Origin: Diphasiastrum complanatum
Lineage: Eukaryota; Streptophyta; Lycopodiopsida; Lycopodiales; Lycopodiaceae
Assembly: GCA_029204225.1 (NCBI GenBank)
Contig: CM055095.1
Span: forward strand, 56,520,728-56,584,727
Direction of reading: 5' to 3'
DNA: 64,000 nt
Part shown: positions 12,251-25,992 of the stretch, piece by piece
Layout of the letters: the number at the start of each line of letters is the position of its first letter
Position numbering within the stretch: the first letter of the stretch is position 1
The notes under the pieces: generated by a model
Told to the model about the DNA's origin: nothing
Database searches by the model: none
What the model saw: only the letters and a program-made list of their open reading frames with translations
Made by a program: the position numbers and the translations under genes

Positions 12251-12853
12251 GTAGCCTTGAGGTAGCGATCTCATGGGTCCATTTCCACAATGACTAGTCG
12301 GATACAATCAAGATCTCTGACATAACGTTGTTGGCGTTTTGATCCTCGGCCACTAAGGCTTTGTGCACAAATTAAGATCATCCACTTAACGAGCGTTAAT
12401 AGATTCACCTTCGCATCACTTTGAAGCCTTGAGGCAATATTGTCACAAAAAGTAGCCTTGAGGTAGCGATCTCATGGGTCCATTTCCACAATGACTAGTC
12501 GGATACAATCAAGATCTCTGACATAACGTTGTTGGCGTTTTGATCCTCGGCCACTAAGGCTTTGTGCACAAATTAAGATCATCCACTTAACGAGCGTTAA
12601 TAGATTCACCTTCGCATCACTTTGAAGCCTTGAGGCAATATTGTCACAAAAAGTAGCCTTGAGGTAGCGATCTCATGGGTCCATTTCCACAATGACTAGT
12701 CGCATACAATCAAGATCTCTGACATAACGTTGTTGGCGTTTTGATCCTCTAGCCACTAAGGCTTTGTGCACAAATTAACTATCATCCACTTAACGAGCGT
12801 TAATAGATGCGACATTTCACCTTCGCATCACTTTGAAGCGACGTCTTCGCTAA
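12251..12853. repeat. 201-bp minisatellite, about three copies
   Basis: The word GTAGCCTTGAGGTAGCG starts at 12251, 12452 and 12653, a period of exactly 201 bp. Copies 1 and 2 appear identical. Copy 3 has substitutions and small insertions, for example extra bases near 12750, 12780 and 12810. No coding potential was recognised. Confidence 0.92.
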
Positions 12854-12859
12854 TTCCCC

Positions 12860-15800
12860 ATCTGTCACGGGCATGTAAGCGAACTTGTGCTATCGTTTGA
12901 ACATCTGTCCGACATTGTGGCTTCTCTTTGAGAAATATTAAGCATCTCAAGGTGACAGATTCACATTTATCTGGATTCCGACTATCGATGAAAGAAGGAA
13001 ACTGCTCGTTGGCGGAAACTGAGAGAGAAAACGCTCTTTATGTTGAATGGAAGCTATCTATCTGCAAATGTTCCATACACGACAGTCCGAGAGGATTTAC
13101 GTAAGCAGCTGCCAGGAAGTAGACCTGAAAGTGAAAACTAATTGGTATCGTAAAGTGGAAGCTGCGTACATGCACTGTGTTTCCTGCCTTATCCAAATGA
13201 TAGAAATTAGTGGCACGTCTACGAGATCTTCTGTCGTAATTGGAGGAATTATAAGCTCAGAATGATAAGCAAACATCACATGAAACTTTAATACAAACGA
13301 ATTGCCTCTTTTCTTAGAAACCCGATGATTATTCTGGTCTCATGTTTCCAAACAAACATAGCAACGTTCACACAAATCCGTAGAACAGCACACGTCGCAC
13401 ACAATTACAATGATAATAGATATATAAAAATGACAGAAGCTCCTTTTCACAAACTACAACATAATTCTTGGAATCTGCATTGATACTTCATTAGGCTTAT
13501 AGCCGGTGCTCAGAAAAACAAAACCCGACACAGTTTTAGAGACCGATTGCAAAGTTGGCATCTGGCATTTTAACATATGAAGTAAATCTAGTTAATAGAA
13601 GTCTTCTAAAAGTCTTACTGTGGTGGTGGATAGCTTTGATGAAACTGTACTTAGCTGGCTCCTGACAAGGCTGGATGGAAAATATTTAAAAAGCACTGGT
13701 TATATAATCAGTCGCAATCATGAACTTTACTGTTCATGCATGGGTTTGATTCAACTCACAAGTGTAGAATACAGTTGTTTTTAAGGACTAAATTTTGGCG
13801 AATTGGGCAGGTGGGTCCTCATAATACCTACGCAGTCACACAAATGTCATGGAAATACGGGTGGTTGGACCACTATAAAGATGATGCATTCCTTCCTCTA
13901 CTTTGCTTTTGGTTGGTGATCCATAACTGTCCTTTATTCAAAGGGCACTCATTACCTTGGAGGTGGTTGCTTTTGAGTACGTTTCTGTTGAGCCTCAAGA
14001 TACTCATAACAAGTTTATGCATCAGCAAGGACAATACATATTACAAAACACAAGCTTAATAAAAAGTGTGGTGTAGATTGTCTTCAAGCAAGCAAACCTT
14101 GTTATGTATATTGGTATGCCTTTCCTTTTAGCTTTGCTACCTTAGCATTAAGGTATTTGTGATGATTTGGTATATAAAAGCTCAGGTGATCACTCTTTAT
14201 ACCTGAATTTGAGAATTAAAATGAGTTTTGAAATTTGTTTAATTCTTCTAAAATGCAATCTTTTATTTTATTTTATAATTTTTAACTATTTGAAATCTCG
14301 TCTTAAGACATCTTTTGGAGATAAATCAATCACCTTTCTTTATCTTGTGTTGCTTGGCAAGGGGGCCTTAGGAATCATGTGTAACATTGATATCATGAAG
14401 TTGTGTTTTTTATTCAAATGGTTTAAACAATGACTAAATGATTTTTTGTATTTTTTAAATTGGGTGCATTACACATATAGATTATATTAAATTTGAGACT
14501 TTTTATTTGAATTGAGTTTTTTTTTGTTAGTTTATGTTTTCTTTCAATAGTAATCTCCCTCTCAAACATGTAATTGAGATCATACAAAATCACACCAAAT
14601 CTCCTTTCACTAGCCATAGTGAAAACAATGTCACCATCATAAAGCAAGAGAAAGCTGCATTAGAGAAGGTCCCAACATTAGAAGGACCTTTTGTCAAGAT
14701 TTTTTTTTTCTTTCACTTTTTATGCCCATGTGGCCCAATCGTTTCTTGACATAGTGGCTTCTACGTAACATAACTCGGCGGAACCAGAAACACAATTCAT
14801 ATTTGGGAAGATTTGAACTTCCGGCCCGGTAAATTGTAAGCATATTATTGGTTAGCATGTGCGGCCCATGGTTGACTAAACTGCTTGAGTTAACATCAGG
14901 TTAAAAGTTATCTTGGGATTTGGAAATAGCAATTACTCCAACAAAGCGCAAAACCATAATGCTTTAGCGCCTATTATGCACTCAAGTCTCACATTGAGAG
15001 ATTCAAACTTGACTATTCAAGCTATATTGGTGATGAGAAGGAGACCAAGATCCTTGATTTACTTTGAGATTTTTTATAATGAGAAGAACATGGATTGCCC
15101 ATGAATATCACAAGGCTTCTTGGGTAATGATGCATCCATTGACGAGAGGGGCTTTTCGTCAAAAGAAAAAGACAAACTATTCGTATAGATCTTATTGAAA
15201 ATGTCGAATTATTGATTTGAAAGCTTCTTCTACCGACGTAGGTGAGCTCTCGACACGTGCTCTTGGGGATGCACGAGACATCATTAATATTAGAAAATCT
15301 ATTAAGACAACCCAAAAGTTCAAAAATGTTACTCAAATGTTTTAGTCCCAAAAGTTTTGAATTTGTTCAATAATCAAATATGACATGAAAAGTCTAGATT
15401 ACTAAAAGATTCAAATCATAATGGTATTTTATTGTTTCTAATCATAACAGTAGGCAACTAAATACCCCTAGTCAAACATTCTTGTTGTCCTGCAATGTTT
15501 TCAATGTAAGCCTCGTCTAATCTTCAATTCGACATTATATCTTTTAATTTCTATGTTTGCCTTTAAAGTTTCATTTTTAATATATATACATTTTCTATGC
15601 ACATTGCTAAGTAGTGAGGGCAATGTTCTTATCAATGTAGAGTTGTAGACAAGTATAGAGATTATTGAAAGCTTCTATCCATTGGATCTTTTGTTTATTC
15701 TTACTCACATGGTCATCTACTAAGTTGGATGTGCTTCCAATTATACTAGTTTAGTATGGACCATTGAGCCATTATGCAAAAAGATAAACCATGAGTTATA

Positions 15801-15990
15801 TAATCATTTTTTAACAATTCATTCCTAGTGTAAAACCACTCTTTATCTAGGATAAAATCTACCTTATCAAGATTCAAGATATGAAATGACAAAGTATCTA
15901 TATAATCTTGAATCTTCAATAGTAAGTGAGGGACAAAGTAGTCTTAGACCTGCTCCTCCTCACCCGCCGCCATCCTAACTACATACTTGT
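12860..15990. other. No gene recognised
   Basis: Short frames only, none with a recognisable motif. Base composition is AT-rich with several poly-T runs near 14250-14530 and 14700. Confidence 0.4.
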
Positions 15991-15997
15991 GGTCACT

Positions 15998-16393
15998 TCA
16001 TGTGGTTGCTAGCTTGAGCTTCTGCACCAATTCAACATTAATAAAATTATGTGTAGAATTGTCATCAAATAAAATACTCGCGTGTTGGTTGTCCACGAGC
16101 CCATTCATTCGAATGAGGTCATGTGGTCCAAAAACCACCATATTAAAACAACAATTACTACAAACTTTTTCATCCTTCAAGGACACATCAATGCAAGAAA
16201 TTGAAGAATCACCTGGTGCCTTGAAGGAACAACCACCCTTCTTCCTTTTCTTTGGGCAATCCTTGGAAGGTGCCCCTTCTCTATGCAAGAGAAACATAAC
16301 CCAGTACTCAAATTTAATGCATGAAAATAGAGCATAGAAGGAAATGCAAATAGGAAGATCTTCAATTAGCAATGCAACAACATTTTGGTACAA
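15998..16393 (-). pseudogene. Ty3-type zinc knuckle and protease fragment
   Basis: Reverse-strand translation in two frames shows a zinc-knuckle start (CFSCIEKGHL) and basic stretch, then VVFGPHDLIRMNGLVDN and an aspartic-protease-like ILFDDNSTHNFIN. The usual D-S/T-G turn reads D-N-S here, which should abolish catalysis. The same protease family occurs on the reverse strand at 59.94-60.51 kb. Gag proper is not attached; a different gag fragment lies 0.5 kb to the right. Confidence 0.6.
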
Positions 16394-16503
16394 TATCTAA
16401 TGCTCTCAAACTCATGGAGGAGGCCTCTATGTATACCCATGAGCTAGTGAATCCAATTTTACAATACTTTGGATTCCACCACATACAACTGAGTGAACCT
16501 CAA
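16296..16503. repeat. Direct repeat, copy 1 (about 208 bp)
   Basis: This segment is about 93% identical by eye to 18023-18224 in the same orientation. The pair flanks 1.5 kb that includes a reverse-strand gag fragment. The ends do not read TG..CA, so they do not look like ordinary LTRs. Confidence 0.85.
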
Positions 16504-16899
16504 TCTATAAGAATTTGAGATCCACCTCTTGCTTGATAATAGGAGGCCTCTTTATTAAAAAATCACAACTTAAGTTGAGATAGTCTAAATTGCTAGCTCC
16601 CACATGGAGATCCATCTTTCGGGACTTCCCATGGTGCTCAAAACTGTACATTTAGCCTAGCACTAATAATTCTCATGCTCTCAGACTCGGCTCTCAACTT
16701 CATTTCCACTGGAAGCCCTTTGAGTGGAGAGGTTCTGCATCAACACCTCTGGGCATGGCATCAACTAACATTATCCTCCCCCTATGATGTTGTAGGTCTC
16801 ATTGCAATGCTTCAGCTTTGACGCTTGGTTTTTGGAAAGGCATGGATCAGCATTTGCCTGAGTAAAACCAAGAAATTATTGACTTCATTTTTGGTGCCT

Positions 16900-17456
16900 C
16901 GGCAAATCTTCAAGCTTCAATAGCTTTTTAGGACAGCCACGCATAGCTGAGAGTCTCTTGTTTTTCCTTGTCAGCTTTTCTTTTATCAAGACATTTCTCA
17001 TAACCGACCTTCTTTCCGACAGATTTAAGAGTAACATACTCTTCACTAGGTTTAAGCTCTTTCCGGATGCATCTGGAGACCAACGATAAACCATATGATC
17101 AACATCTTATCAGTTGGTTATTCCTAGACTTGATTTCTGAGATGCTTAAAGCGCTCAATATAGTCATGTACGCGTTCATCTTTTTTGATTTTTATATTAC
17201 TAAGACGTACACAGGGGCTTTCTGTGAGTCTGAAAGGTTGGAAGCATTTAATAAAAGACTATTTTAGTTCTAACCAATCTTGTCGATCATCACCATCAAG
17301 CTTAAAAGACCACTCTCGTGCATTATCTACTATGGCCATTGAGAAAAATTGGACTTTTGCATTGTCGGTATATTCTCCATACACTTGGCATGCATTCTCA
17401 AAGACTTGTAAAAATTGATGAGGGTCCACATTACCATCAAACTTTGGTAATTCCAA
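16900..17456 (-). pseudogene. Gag fragment (Retrotrans_gag type)
   Basis: Reverse translation starts MELPKFDGNVDPHQFLQVFE and carries the gag core pattern (ACQVYGEYTDNAKVQFFSMA, then AREWSFKLDGDDRQDWLELK). After a frame change it continues into a basic tail. It is clearly the same family as the forward gag at 56.75-57.72 kb, aligning through the tail (RCIRKELK against RWIRRELR). Several stops lie between 17258 and 17095. Confidence 0.7.
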
Positions 17457-18022
17457 TGTGGGTGTTCATTTAACGATGCTAATGTTTGCTGGTTCTGTTG
17501 GCCACTGGTTTTTATCAGCTTACAGCCGACAGAAGGTCTACCTACTTCTAACTTCTCTGTTTGCAGTATAATGGTAGCACAATAGTGATGTACCCACTTG
17601 TCAGTTGATACAACTAAACCTGATCTCGATCCTACTGATAATGGATGCTCAACTTCGATCTGGATCTATCACATTTCGGATTCCTACATTCTATAGTTTT
17701 TTAGATGTTTCTTGAGTGGTTACAAATTGTGGATTATTACTGCACTAATCTAAGTAAGAACAAGGAATCGAATTGAAGCTACACCTATTGGAAACTCAAA
17801 ATCAACAAAATCAAACAACTAAAATCCACAATCCTTCAAAGTGCTTACTACAATTATTACTCAACAATTGTAACAAGAACTCCTCAGGGAGTAAAGCTCA
17901 AGCACCAAGTAGCATCAGATCATAATGATATTGATCTACCACAAGGCCCTGCACATCTACCTGATCTTAATCACAAATTCAAACCTTTAAGGAAAAGAAT
18001 CAACAACAAACATGTTCATACA

Positions 18023-18315
18023 CCAGTACTCAAACTTAATGCATGAAACTAGAGCATAGAAGGAAATGCAAATAGGAAGATCTTCAATTAGCAATGCAAC
18101 AACATTTTGGTACAATATCTAGTGCTCTCAAACTTGTAGAGGAGGCCTCTATGTATACCCATGAGCTGGTGAATCCAATTTTACAGTACTTTGGATTCCA
18201 CCACTTACAACTGAGTGAACCTCAAGATGTTGGAATGCTCTTACAGGCTTGGCAACATCAACTTCACCAGATGCTCATTCAAAGAACAATCGATCAACTA
18301 TCTGCTGCACAATAA
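18023..18315. repeat. Direct repeat, copy 2, with short open frame
   Basis: Bases 18023-18224 repeat 16296-16503. A 73-codon frame (18094-18315) starting MQQHFGTISSALKLVEEASM covers the copy and ends just before the (GA)n tract. It may be a piece of retroelement gag, but I see no diagnostic motif. Confidence 0.7.
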
Positions 18316-18357
18316 CAAACTCTGTAGGCTTTGACTGATCAAGGTGCGTAGTTGAGG

Positions 18358-20329
<1,972 letters not shown>

Positions 20330-20330
<1 letters not shown>

Positions 20331-20645
20331 TTATGGGAGAATGAATTTATACTTCTCTATTCTACTGTAGTATTATTTTGTTTTGTTACAGTTTTGTTTG
20401 AGCTATCGAACGCTTTCATATAGCAATGTTATCTTTGTTTATATTTGTGTACAAAATCAATCTCATAGATTCTGATGATTTAAAGTTAGAATAAAGTAGA
20501 ATCAAACGTGATGCTTGTCATAATAGAGTGACTCAAATTTTGTAGTCATAGTCATGCATTGAAGAAAGGATCATTCCATCGAGCTTGATAGTAGCACCTT
20601 TCAAATGCTGTTTTTCTATTTGGCATTCTTTCCCTTTTTCTAAAA
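20330..20645 (+). repeat. Copia LTR remnant
   Basis: The segment precedes a degenerate copia PBS. It shares short ordered words (TTTAAAGTTAG, AACGTGAT) with the LTR end at 3.53-3.78 kb. Boundaries are approximate and divergence is high. Confidence 0.4.
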
Positions 20646-20657
20646 TGTTATCAGAGC
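20646..20657 (+). promoter_or_regulatory. Degenerate copia primer-binding site
   Basis: TGTTATCAGAGC differs by one base from the plant copia PBS TGGTATCAGAGC and lies about 190 bp upstream of a gag fragment. Confidence 0.6.
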
Positions 20658-20839
20658 TATAATTTCTAGTATTAGATCGTTCAACATTTATTTGAGCATT
20701 TATATTGATTCCAATTAGAGCATTGCATGGTATCAGTTCTTGATATTATCATATACTATTTTTCATTCTTAGGTCATCGATATATTATCGACAAACTAAC
20801 TTCCAAATATATTCAAAAACTAAAGCTAGTCTTATTGTC

Positions 20840-21158
20840 GACAAGTAAATGGATCCAATTATCATGTGTGGAAATCTAAGATGAAGACCTTACTAATTGC
20901 CAAAGAGTTGTGGGATGCTGTCACAGATATCAAATTGAGACTCGAAGACGACACAACCAACTCCAAATGGAATCAAAGAATGGTAAAGCTTTTGCAACAA
21001 TCATTCTCAAAAAATCATATACACAAATTGGCCATGTATTTGAAGCTCAAACTTGGAAAGAAGTATGGGAGATCTTGAGCACACTCTATGATGTGAGAGA
21101 CATGACTTCCAAGTTGCATCTCAGAAGAAAATTCTTCTCACTCAAGATCTCTTTATAA
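20840..21158 (+). pseudogene. Copia gag N-terminal fragment
   Basis: Read in two frames, it gives SNYHVWKSKMKTLLIAKELW, then IGHVFEAQTWKEVWEILSTL and YDVRDMTSKLHLRRKFFSLK. This matches the gag at 3988 almost residue for residue. One frameshift falls near 20975. It ends at a stop at 21156, after which gag similarity is lost. Confidence 0.8.
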
Positions 21159-21643
21159 TCACATAAATCAGTCTAAGAATCTGTTACAGCAAGATCAACT
21201 ATTAGTTAAAATTCCAATAGAATCTAGTGCAGCATGCAGATTACATCAATCAATGACCATAGCCACTCCTCACAAGCTCTCAAAGATGGCACAACAAAAG
21301 TTATAGATTACACAGAGAAAACTATACATATACCAAAAGCCCCAACATGCATGGGCTCGACAAGTGTCAACAAACTAAAATAGGCACCTGTCTAGCTAAT
21401 AGTCCCAACATGGGCTAAAAGACTAACAAACTCTAGACATGCCCCTGAGTATAGCAAATGTCGTCAAAAAATATATTGTACAAGCTAATTTCCCTAGGTG
21501 TGGCTACTCGGCTAACCCAAGTAGCCGGCTACGGGACGAGTGCCCGGCTGATATGTTGATGGCAGGTCAAGTCCCGGTAACAACCAAATACAGTAAATCT
21601 AATTAACTATACAATAATTACAATATCACATTTGAAGCTTATA

Positions 21644-22789
21644 TCAAATACCAATCGGATCAATTGGGACCCTTTCCGTGCTCCAAAACTTTTCTAAGAT
21701 AGAAGAAGCATATTTGGATTGACAAATAAAACTCAAATCCTTGCCTCTTGAAACTTCTATTCCTAATATGAAATGAAGATTACCAAGGTCCACCATCTTA
21801 AACTCTGTAAACAATGCTACTTTCACTTCTTGTATACCATCACGATCATTTTCACTAAGGATAATGTCATCAACATACAAAATGAGAATGATGATCTTAC
21901 CATCATTGAATCTTAAGTACAAAGAAGGATCATAAGCACTTACAACGAATTTAATAGAGTTCAAGAAAGTATCAAACCTAGAGTACCAAGCTCTAGGTGC
22001 TTGCTTAAGCCCATAAAGGCTTCTTAGCAACAAACACACTTTTTTCTCTTGATCTTCTTTGATGAAGCCCTCGGGTTGCCTCCTGAAGATCTCCTCTTCC
22101 AACTATCCATTGAGAAATGCATTAGTCACATCAAGTTGAAATAGAGGCCAATTGAAAGTAGTTGCAAGAGAAATGATCAACCTTATTGAAACTAGCTTAG
22201 CAACGGGATCAAAAGTTTCATTGAAGTCTACTCCCTTGGTTTGCAAGAACCCCTTTGCCACTAGCCTTGCCTTGTGTTTGTTGATGCTCCCATCTTGATT
22301 GTACTTAAATCTATAGATCCATTTGCACTCAAGTGGTTTTCTTCCATGAGGAAGATCCACAAGCTTCCATGTATGATTCTCCATAAGAGCATCATACTCC
22401 TTTTGCATGGCATCCCTCCATTCTTGTGACTCCATAGCTTCTTTAAAGCAACTTGGCTCATCAAACATAGAAGTTAGAAAAGTGTAAGAGGTAATTGAAT
22501 GGAGATCTTTTCTTTGTTCACCTTTGTCAACATAGGTGGTCCTTGAAGGCTTGGCCTTCCTTTTTGTAGATCTCCTTGGAGTCCTCGGATCTTGAGATGG
22601 ATCTTCAAGATCTTGATCACATGTAGGCTTCTCCTCAAACCTTACAAGATCCTTGACATGAGATGGATTAGAAGCTTTCTCATTCAACTTGTAGTAGTTA
22701 CCTTCATCAAAAGTAACATCTCTACTCACTAAAATCTTTTTAGTGATTGGATTATAGACTCTATATCCTTTGCTAGCTTCGTAGGGCAC
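21644..22789 (-). pseudogene. Copia integrase C-terminus and reverse transcriptase fragment
   Basis: On the reverse strand, residues near 22760 (SKGYRVYNPITKKILVSRDV) belong to the integrase C-terminal region. They are followed by a hinge and the RT domain: WRDAMQKEYDAL, NHTWKLVDLP, CKWIYRFKYN, KARLVAKGF, QLDVTNAFLNG, SLYGLKQAPRAWY and the catalytic ILYVDDII. A stop at 22103 splits it and the frame closes at 21644 before RNase H. The right end abuts an LTR fragment of an oppositely oriented copia element near 22776. Confidence 0.85.
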
Positions 22790-22937
22790 GCGGTTTCGTC
22801 TGCTATTGTATTGTGCTCTGCCGCATTATTAACTTGTATACATGATATACTTAATATGATACAGCTCTTTGTTCTACATTCAAATCTGTGTTAATATTGC
22901 TATGCTTGTTCTTCATTTTGTCGGATCTTTCTAGTTG
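22776..22937 (+). repeat. Copia LTR fragment fused to gag
   Basis: About 90% identical by eye to 26549-26706, inside the 3' LTR of the element that follows. It is truncated on its left by the reverse RT fragment. On its right, identity stops exactly at TCTAGTTGCTC, after which the zinc-knuckle region of gag starts. The rest of the LTR, the PBS and most of gag are deleted. Confidence 0.8.
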
Positions 22938-22939
22938 CT

Positions 22940-24131
22940 CCACAGACAAAGAAGAAGCTGTTCTACAGATACTGCAAATGAATCAACCATGAAATTCAAG
23001 ACTGCCGAATATTTCAAGCGAAGAACAATAGCAAGGGACAGTCGAATCAAGTGGCAAATGCAGCTGCAGAAGCTCCACAGCCTATTCAAGAAGCAGATCA
23101 TGATGCCTTCATGGCCAACCATCAAGAAGCATGTGGCAATAGTTCTTGGTTCTTGGATTCTGGAGCCACTCAACACATGACTAGCCTCATTGGCTGTTTC
23201 GAGTCCTATACACCTTACAGTACCAAGATTTCGTTCACCTTGGTGACAATAGCACACAAGTTATCAAAGGTGAAGACACTGTAAGATCAAGCTTTGCAAA
23301 TGATCAATCTAAGCTACTCTTTGAAGTCTTGTATGTACCAAATTTATCTACGAATATGCTCTCTGTAAGCCTGCTGTACAACGAATGTCTAGACAATCTA
23401 TTTTTCTTGATCTCGACTATCCTCACGAAAAAGTCGAGTTACATGTCTGTCAAGACTGTCTAGTTGGTAAATAGACTAGGAAGCCATTTAAGTCAAGCCA
23501 TCAGCATGTTGCTAGAGGATTGCTAGATGTTGTACATTCAGATATTTGTGGCCTGATGAGAAATCCTTCATTGAAGGATGCCAAGTATTTTATAACCTTT
23601 ATTGACAAATTCTCCAGAAGAACGATGGTGTATTTCATAAAGAAGAAATCAGAAGCTTTCAACTGCTTCAGAATCTTCAAGGAGCATGCAGAAAAGGAGA
23701 CTGGAAGGACGATCAAGGCCCTAAGTTCAGACAACGGTGGAGAATATATCTCTGTCGAGTTTAAGGAGAACTGCCAAAGCCAAGGCATGAAGCAGCAATT
23801 CATCACTCCTTACAGTCCTCAATCTAATGGCGTAGTTGAGAGGAAGAACCGTGCTCTGGTCGAATCTACTAAATGTATGCTATCGCATGCATCGTTGCCC
23901 AAGAGATTCTGGGCTAAAGCTGTCTCCACTGCAGCTTATCTCCAGAACAGATGCGCGACCAAGGCCCTCTTAGACAAGACACCCCACAAGGTGTGGACTG
24001 GCTCTAAGCCTTCTTTGAAGAACCTAAGACTGTTCGGGTGCATTGCCTACACGCAGATCCCAAAAGACACAAGTAAGAAATTGGACTTCCAAGGTCTCAA
24101 GACCATCTTGATCGGATATACTTCGTCATAA
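22940..24131 (+). pseudogene. Copia zinc knuckle, protease and integrase (broken)
   Basis: The zinc knuckle is degenerate, with a stop in its spacer near 22980. The protease motif WFLDSGATQHMT follows near 23145. Integrase core is well preserved at 23520-24131: VVHSDICG, YFITFIDKFSRR, LSSDNGGEYIS, TPYSPQSNGVVERKNR (D, D and E catalytic positions visible), and RLFGCIAY at the C-terminal side. A stop at 24129 interrupts the passage to the hinge. The pre-integrase region is partly deleted around 23340-23400. Confidence 0.85.
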
Positions 24132-24141
24132 CACCTACAAG

Positions 24142-25212
24142 TTGTACGATCTTGATACCCAGCAAATCTTGTATAGCCGGGATACAGTCTTTATCGAGGA
24201 TCAGTTCATCGACCTCAAAGGCAAGGATATTTCTCAAGAAGAACCTACATCTCCTGCCATTGACACGACAGTCCGAGCTTCTAGCTCAGGCGTGTCTATT
24301 GTCGAACCACTTCGAGACAACGAATTAGACGAAGATGTTGCAAGTCCCAGGAGTGGTTCATCAGTCGAATCCTCCCAGAAGATCAATCCGAGTGCGCACA
24401 CAACCCACAAGGTATACTCCTGAGTCTGCCTGTCTCTTAATGCAGGAACCGACGACAGTCGAAGAGGCACTTAGCCAACCAGACTCTGATCTCTGGAGAG
24501 AAGCCATGGACAGAGAGTATTCCTCTCTGATCAAGAATCAGACATGGTCATTAGTCGAAGCTCCTATTGGCTGCAATATTATTGATTGCAAATGGATCTT
24601 TAAGATCAAATATAATGCCAACGGAGCAATTGATCGAAGGAAGGCTAGACTAGTAGCACGAGGATTCACCCAGATTTCGAATGTCGACTACAGTGAGACT
24701 TTTAGTCCAGTCATCAAACATTCGTCGATCTGAATGCTCTTGTCTTATGCTGTAGCTGCCAACCTCGAAGTACATCAACTTGATGTACAATCCAGCCCGA
24801 AGGATACATTCTGGAAGGCATGAAGAATCATGTCTGTAAACTCCACAAAGCACTGTACGGCTTAAAACAGTCCGCTGAAGCTTGGTTTCAAAGGATCAAC
24901 ACATTCTTCATTGAACAAGGATTCAAACCAAGCACTGCTGATTGCAACGTTTATTCAAGGTCAGCGCAACAATCCTTCATTATCATTACCTTGTACGTTG
25001 ATGATACGTTGCTCTTCAACAACAATACCAAAATGGTCAAGGATGCAAAACAGATGCTGTTCTTAGAATTCGACATGACTGATCTGGACGAAGCTCACTT
25101 CTGTCTTGGAATTCAAATCCACAAAGACAGAGCAAATTGACTGATTTACATCACTCAACAAAGGTATCTTCACAATGTTCTTAACAGATACAATTTGATG
25201 AATTGTAAATTA
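24142..25212 (+). pseudogene. Copia hinge and reverse transcriptase (broken)
   Basis: An acidic, serine-rich hinge (24142-24423) leads, after a frame change, into RT. Motifs seen are LWREAMDREYSSL, NQTWSLVEAP, CKWIFKIKYN, KARLVARGFTQ, LHKALYGLKQSAEAW and the catalytic TLYVDDTLLF near 24990. Stops at 24731 and 25138 and at least two frameshifts break it. The order protease, integrase, RT, RNase H is the Ty1/copia order. Confidence 0.85.
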
Positions 25213-25286
25213 CTTACTCACCAATGGATCCAGGCCTGCATCTGTCAAAGGACCAATGTCCCCAGACCAAGTAGGAAGAGGAGCAG

Positions 25287-25960
25287 ATGAGAGAATATCC
25301 GTATCGATCAATACTTGGATCTCTCATGTACGCAATGCTCTGTACAAGACCAAATATCTCTTTTGTTGTAAGCTCACTTAGCCAATATATGGTTAATCCT
25401 GGCATTACCCATTGGAAGACTCTTATTCGAGTCATGAGATATATTCGAGCTACCATGGACCAGTGCATCTGCTATGGAGATGTCAGCAACGACAATCTTC
25501 ATCAGCTCAGTGGCTATTCTGATGCAAGTTGGGGAGGAGATGCAGAAAATCATAAATCCACATCTGGATTTACATTCTTCTTCAACGGCGGTCCTATTTC
25601 ATGGAATAGTCATAAGCAAACCTCTATCACACTTTCTTCTACTAAAGCAGAATACATTGTTGCTTTTCAATCTATTAAGGAAGCGTTTTGGTTGAGAAAT
25701 TTGCTGTCAGACATCAATTTGTATCAGTACAGCCCCAAAATTTTGTTTTGTAATAAACAAAGTGCTATTGCCTTATCGGCCAACCCTAGATTTCATTCTA
25801 GGAGTAAGCACATTGAGATTAGATATCACTACATCAGGGGCAAGGTTCTCGCCAGGGAGGTAAGCTTAACGTACTACAGAACGTAGTACATGGTTGCAGA
25901 CATTTTCACGAAAGCACTCAGTATTAATGCACACAACAAATTTTGTGCATTGCTCAGTTT
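25287..25960 (+). pseudogene. Copia RNase H
   Basis: Domain motifs are present in order: RSILGSLMYAM, GYSDASWGGD (catalytic D), TSGFTFFFNG, SLSSTKAEYI (catalytic E), LFCNKQSAIALS (the usual D in FCDN reads N here), RSKHIEIRYHYIR. Beyond a stop at 25884 the tail VADIFTKALS continues. This is the 3' end of the pol gene and lies just before the polypurine tract. Confidence 0.85.
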
Positions 25961-25985
25961 GAAGATCAAGGCATTCATCCAGATT

Positions 25986-25992
25986 AAGGGGG
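25986..25992 (+). promoter_or_regulatory. Polypurine tract
   Basis: AAGGGGG lies just downstream of the RNase H tail and immediately before the 3' LTR, the place where plus-strand priming occurs in LTR retroelements. Confidence 0.7.

Noticed and set aside
12251-12853. Repeat array as CRISPR-like or as a gene family
   Set aside because: The units are contiguous, 201 bp long and lack spacers; no shared open frame was found.
16296-18224. The 210-bp direct repeats as LTRs of a small element
   Set aside because: Ends lack TG..CA, and no PBS or polypurine tract is adjacent.
20470-20520. CTGATGA word as a hammerhead
   Set aside because: There is no GAAA with suitable stems downstream.
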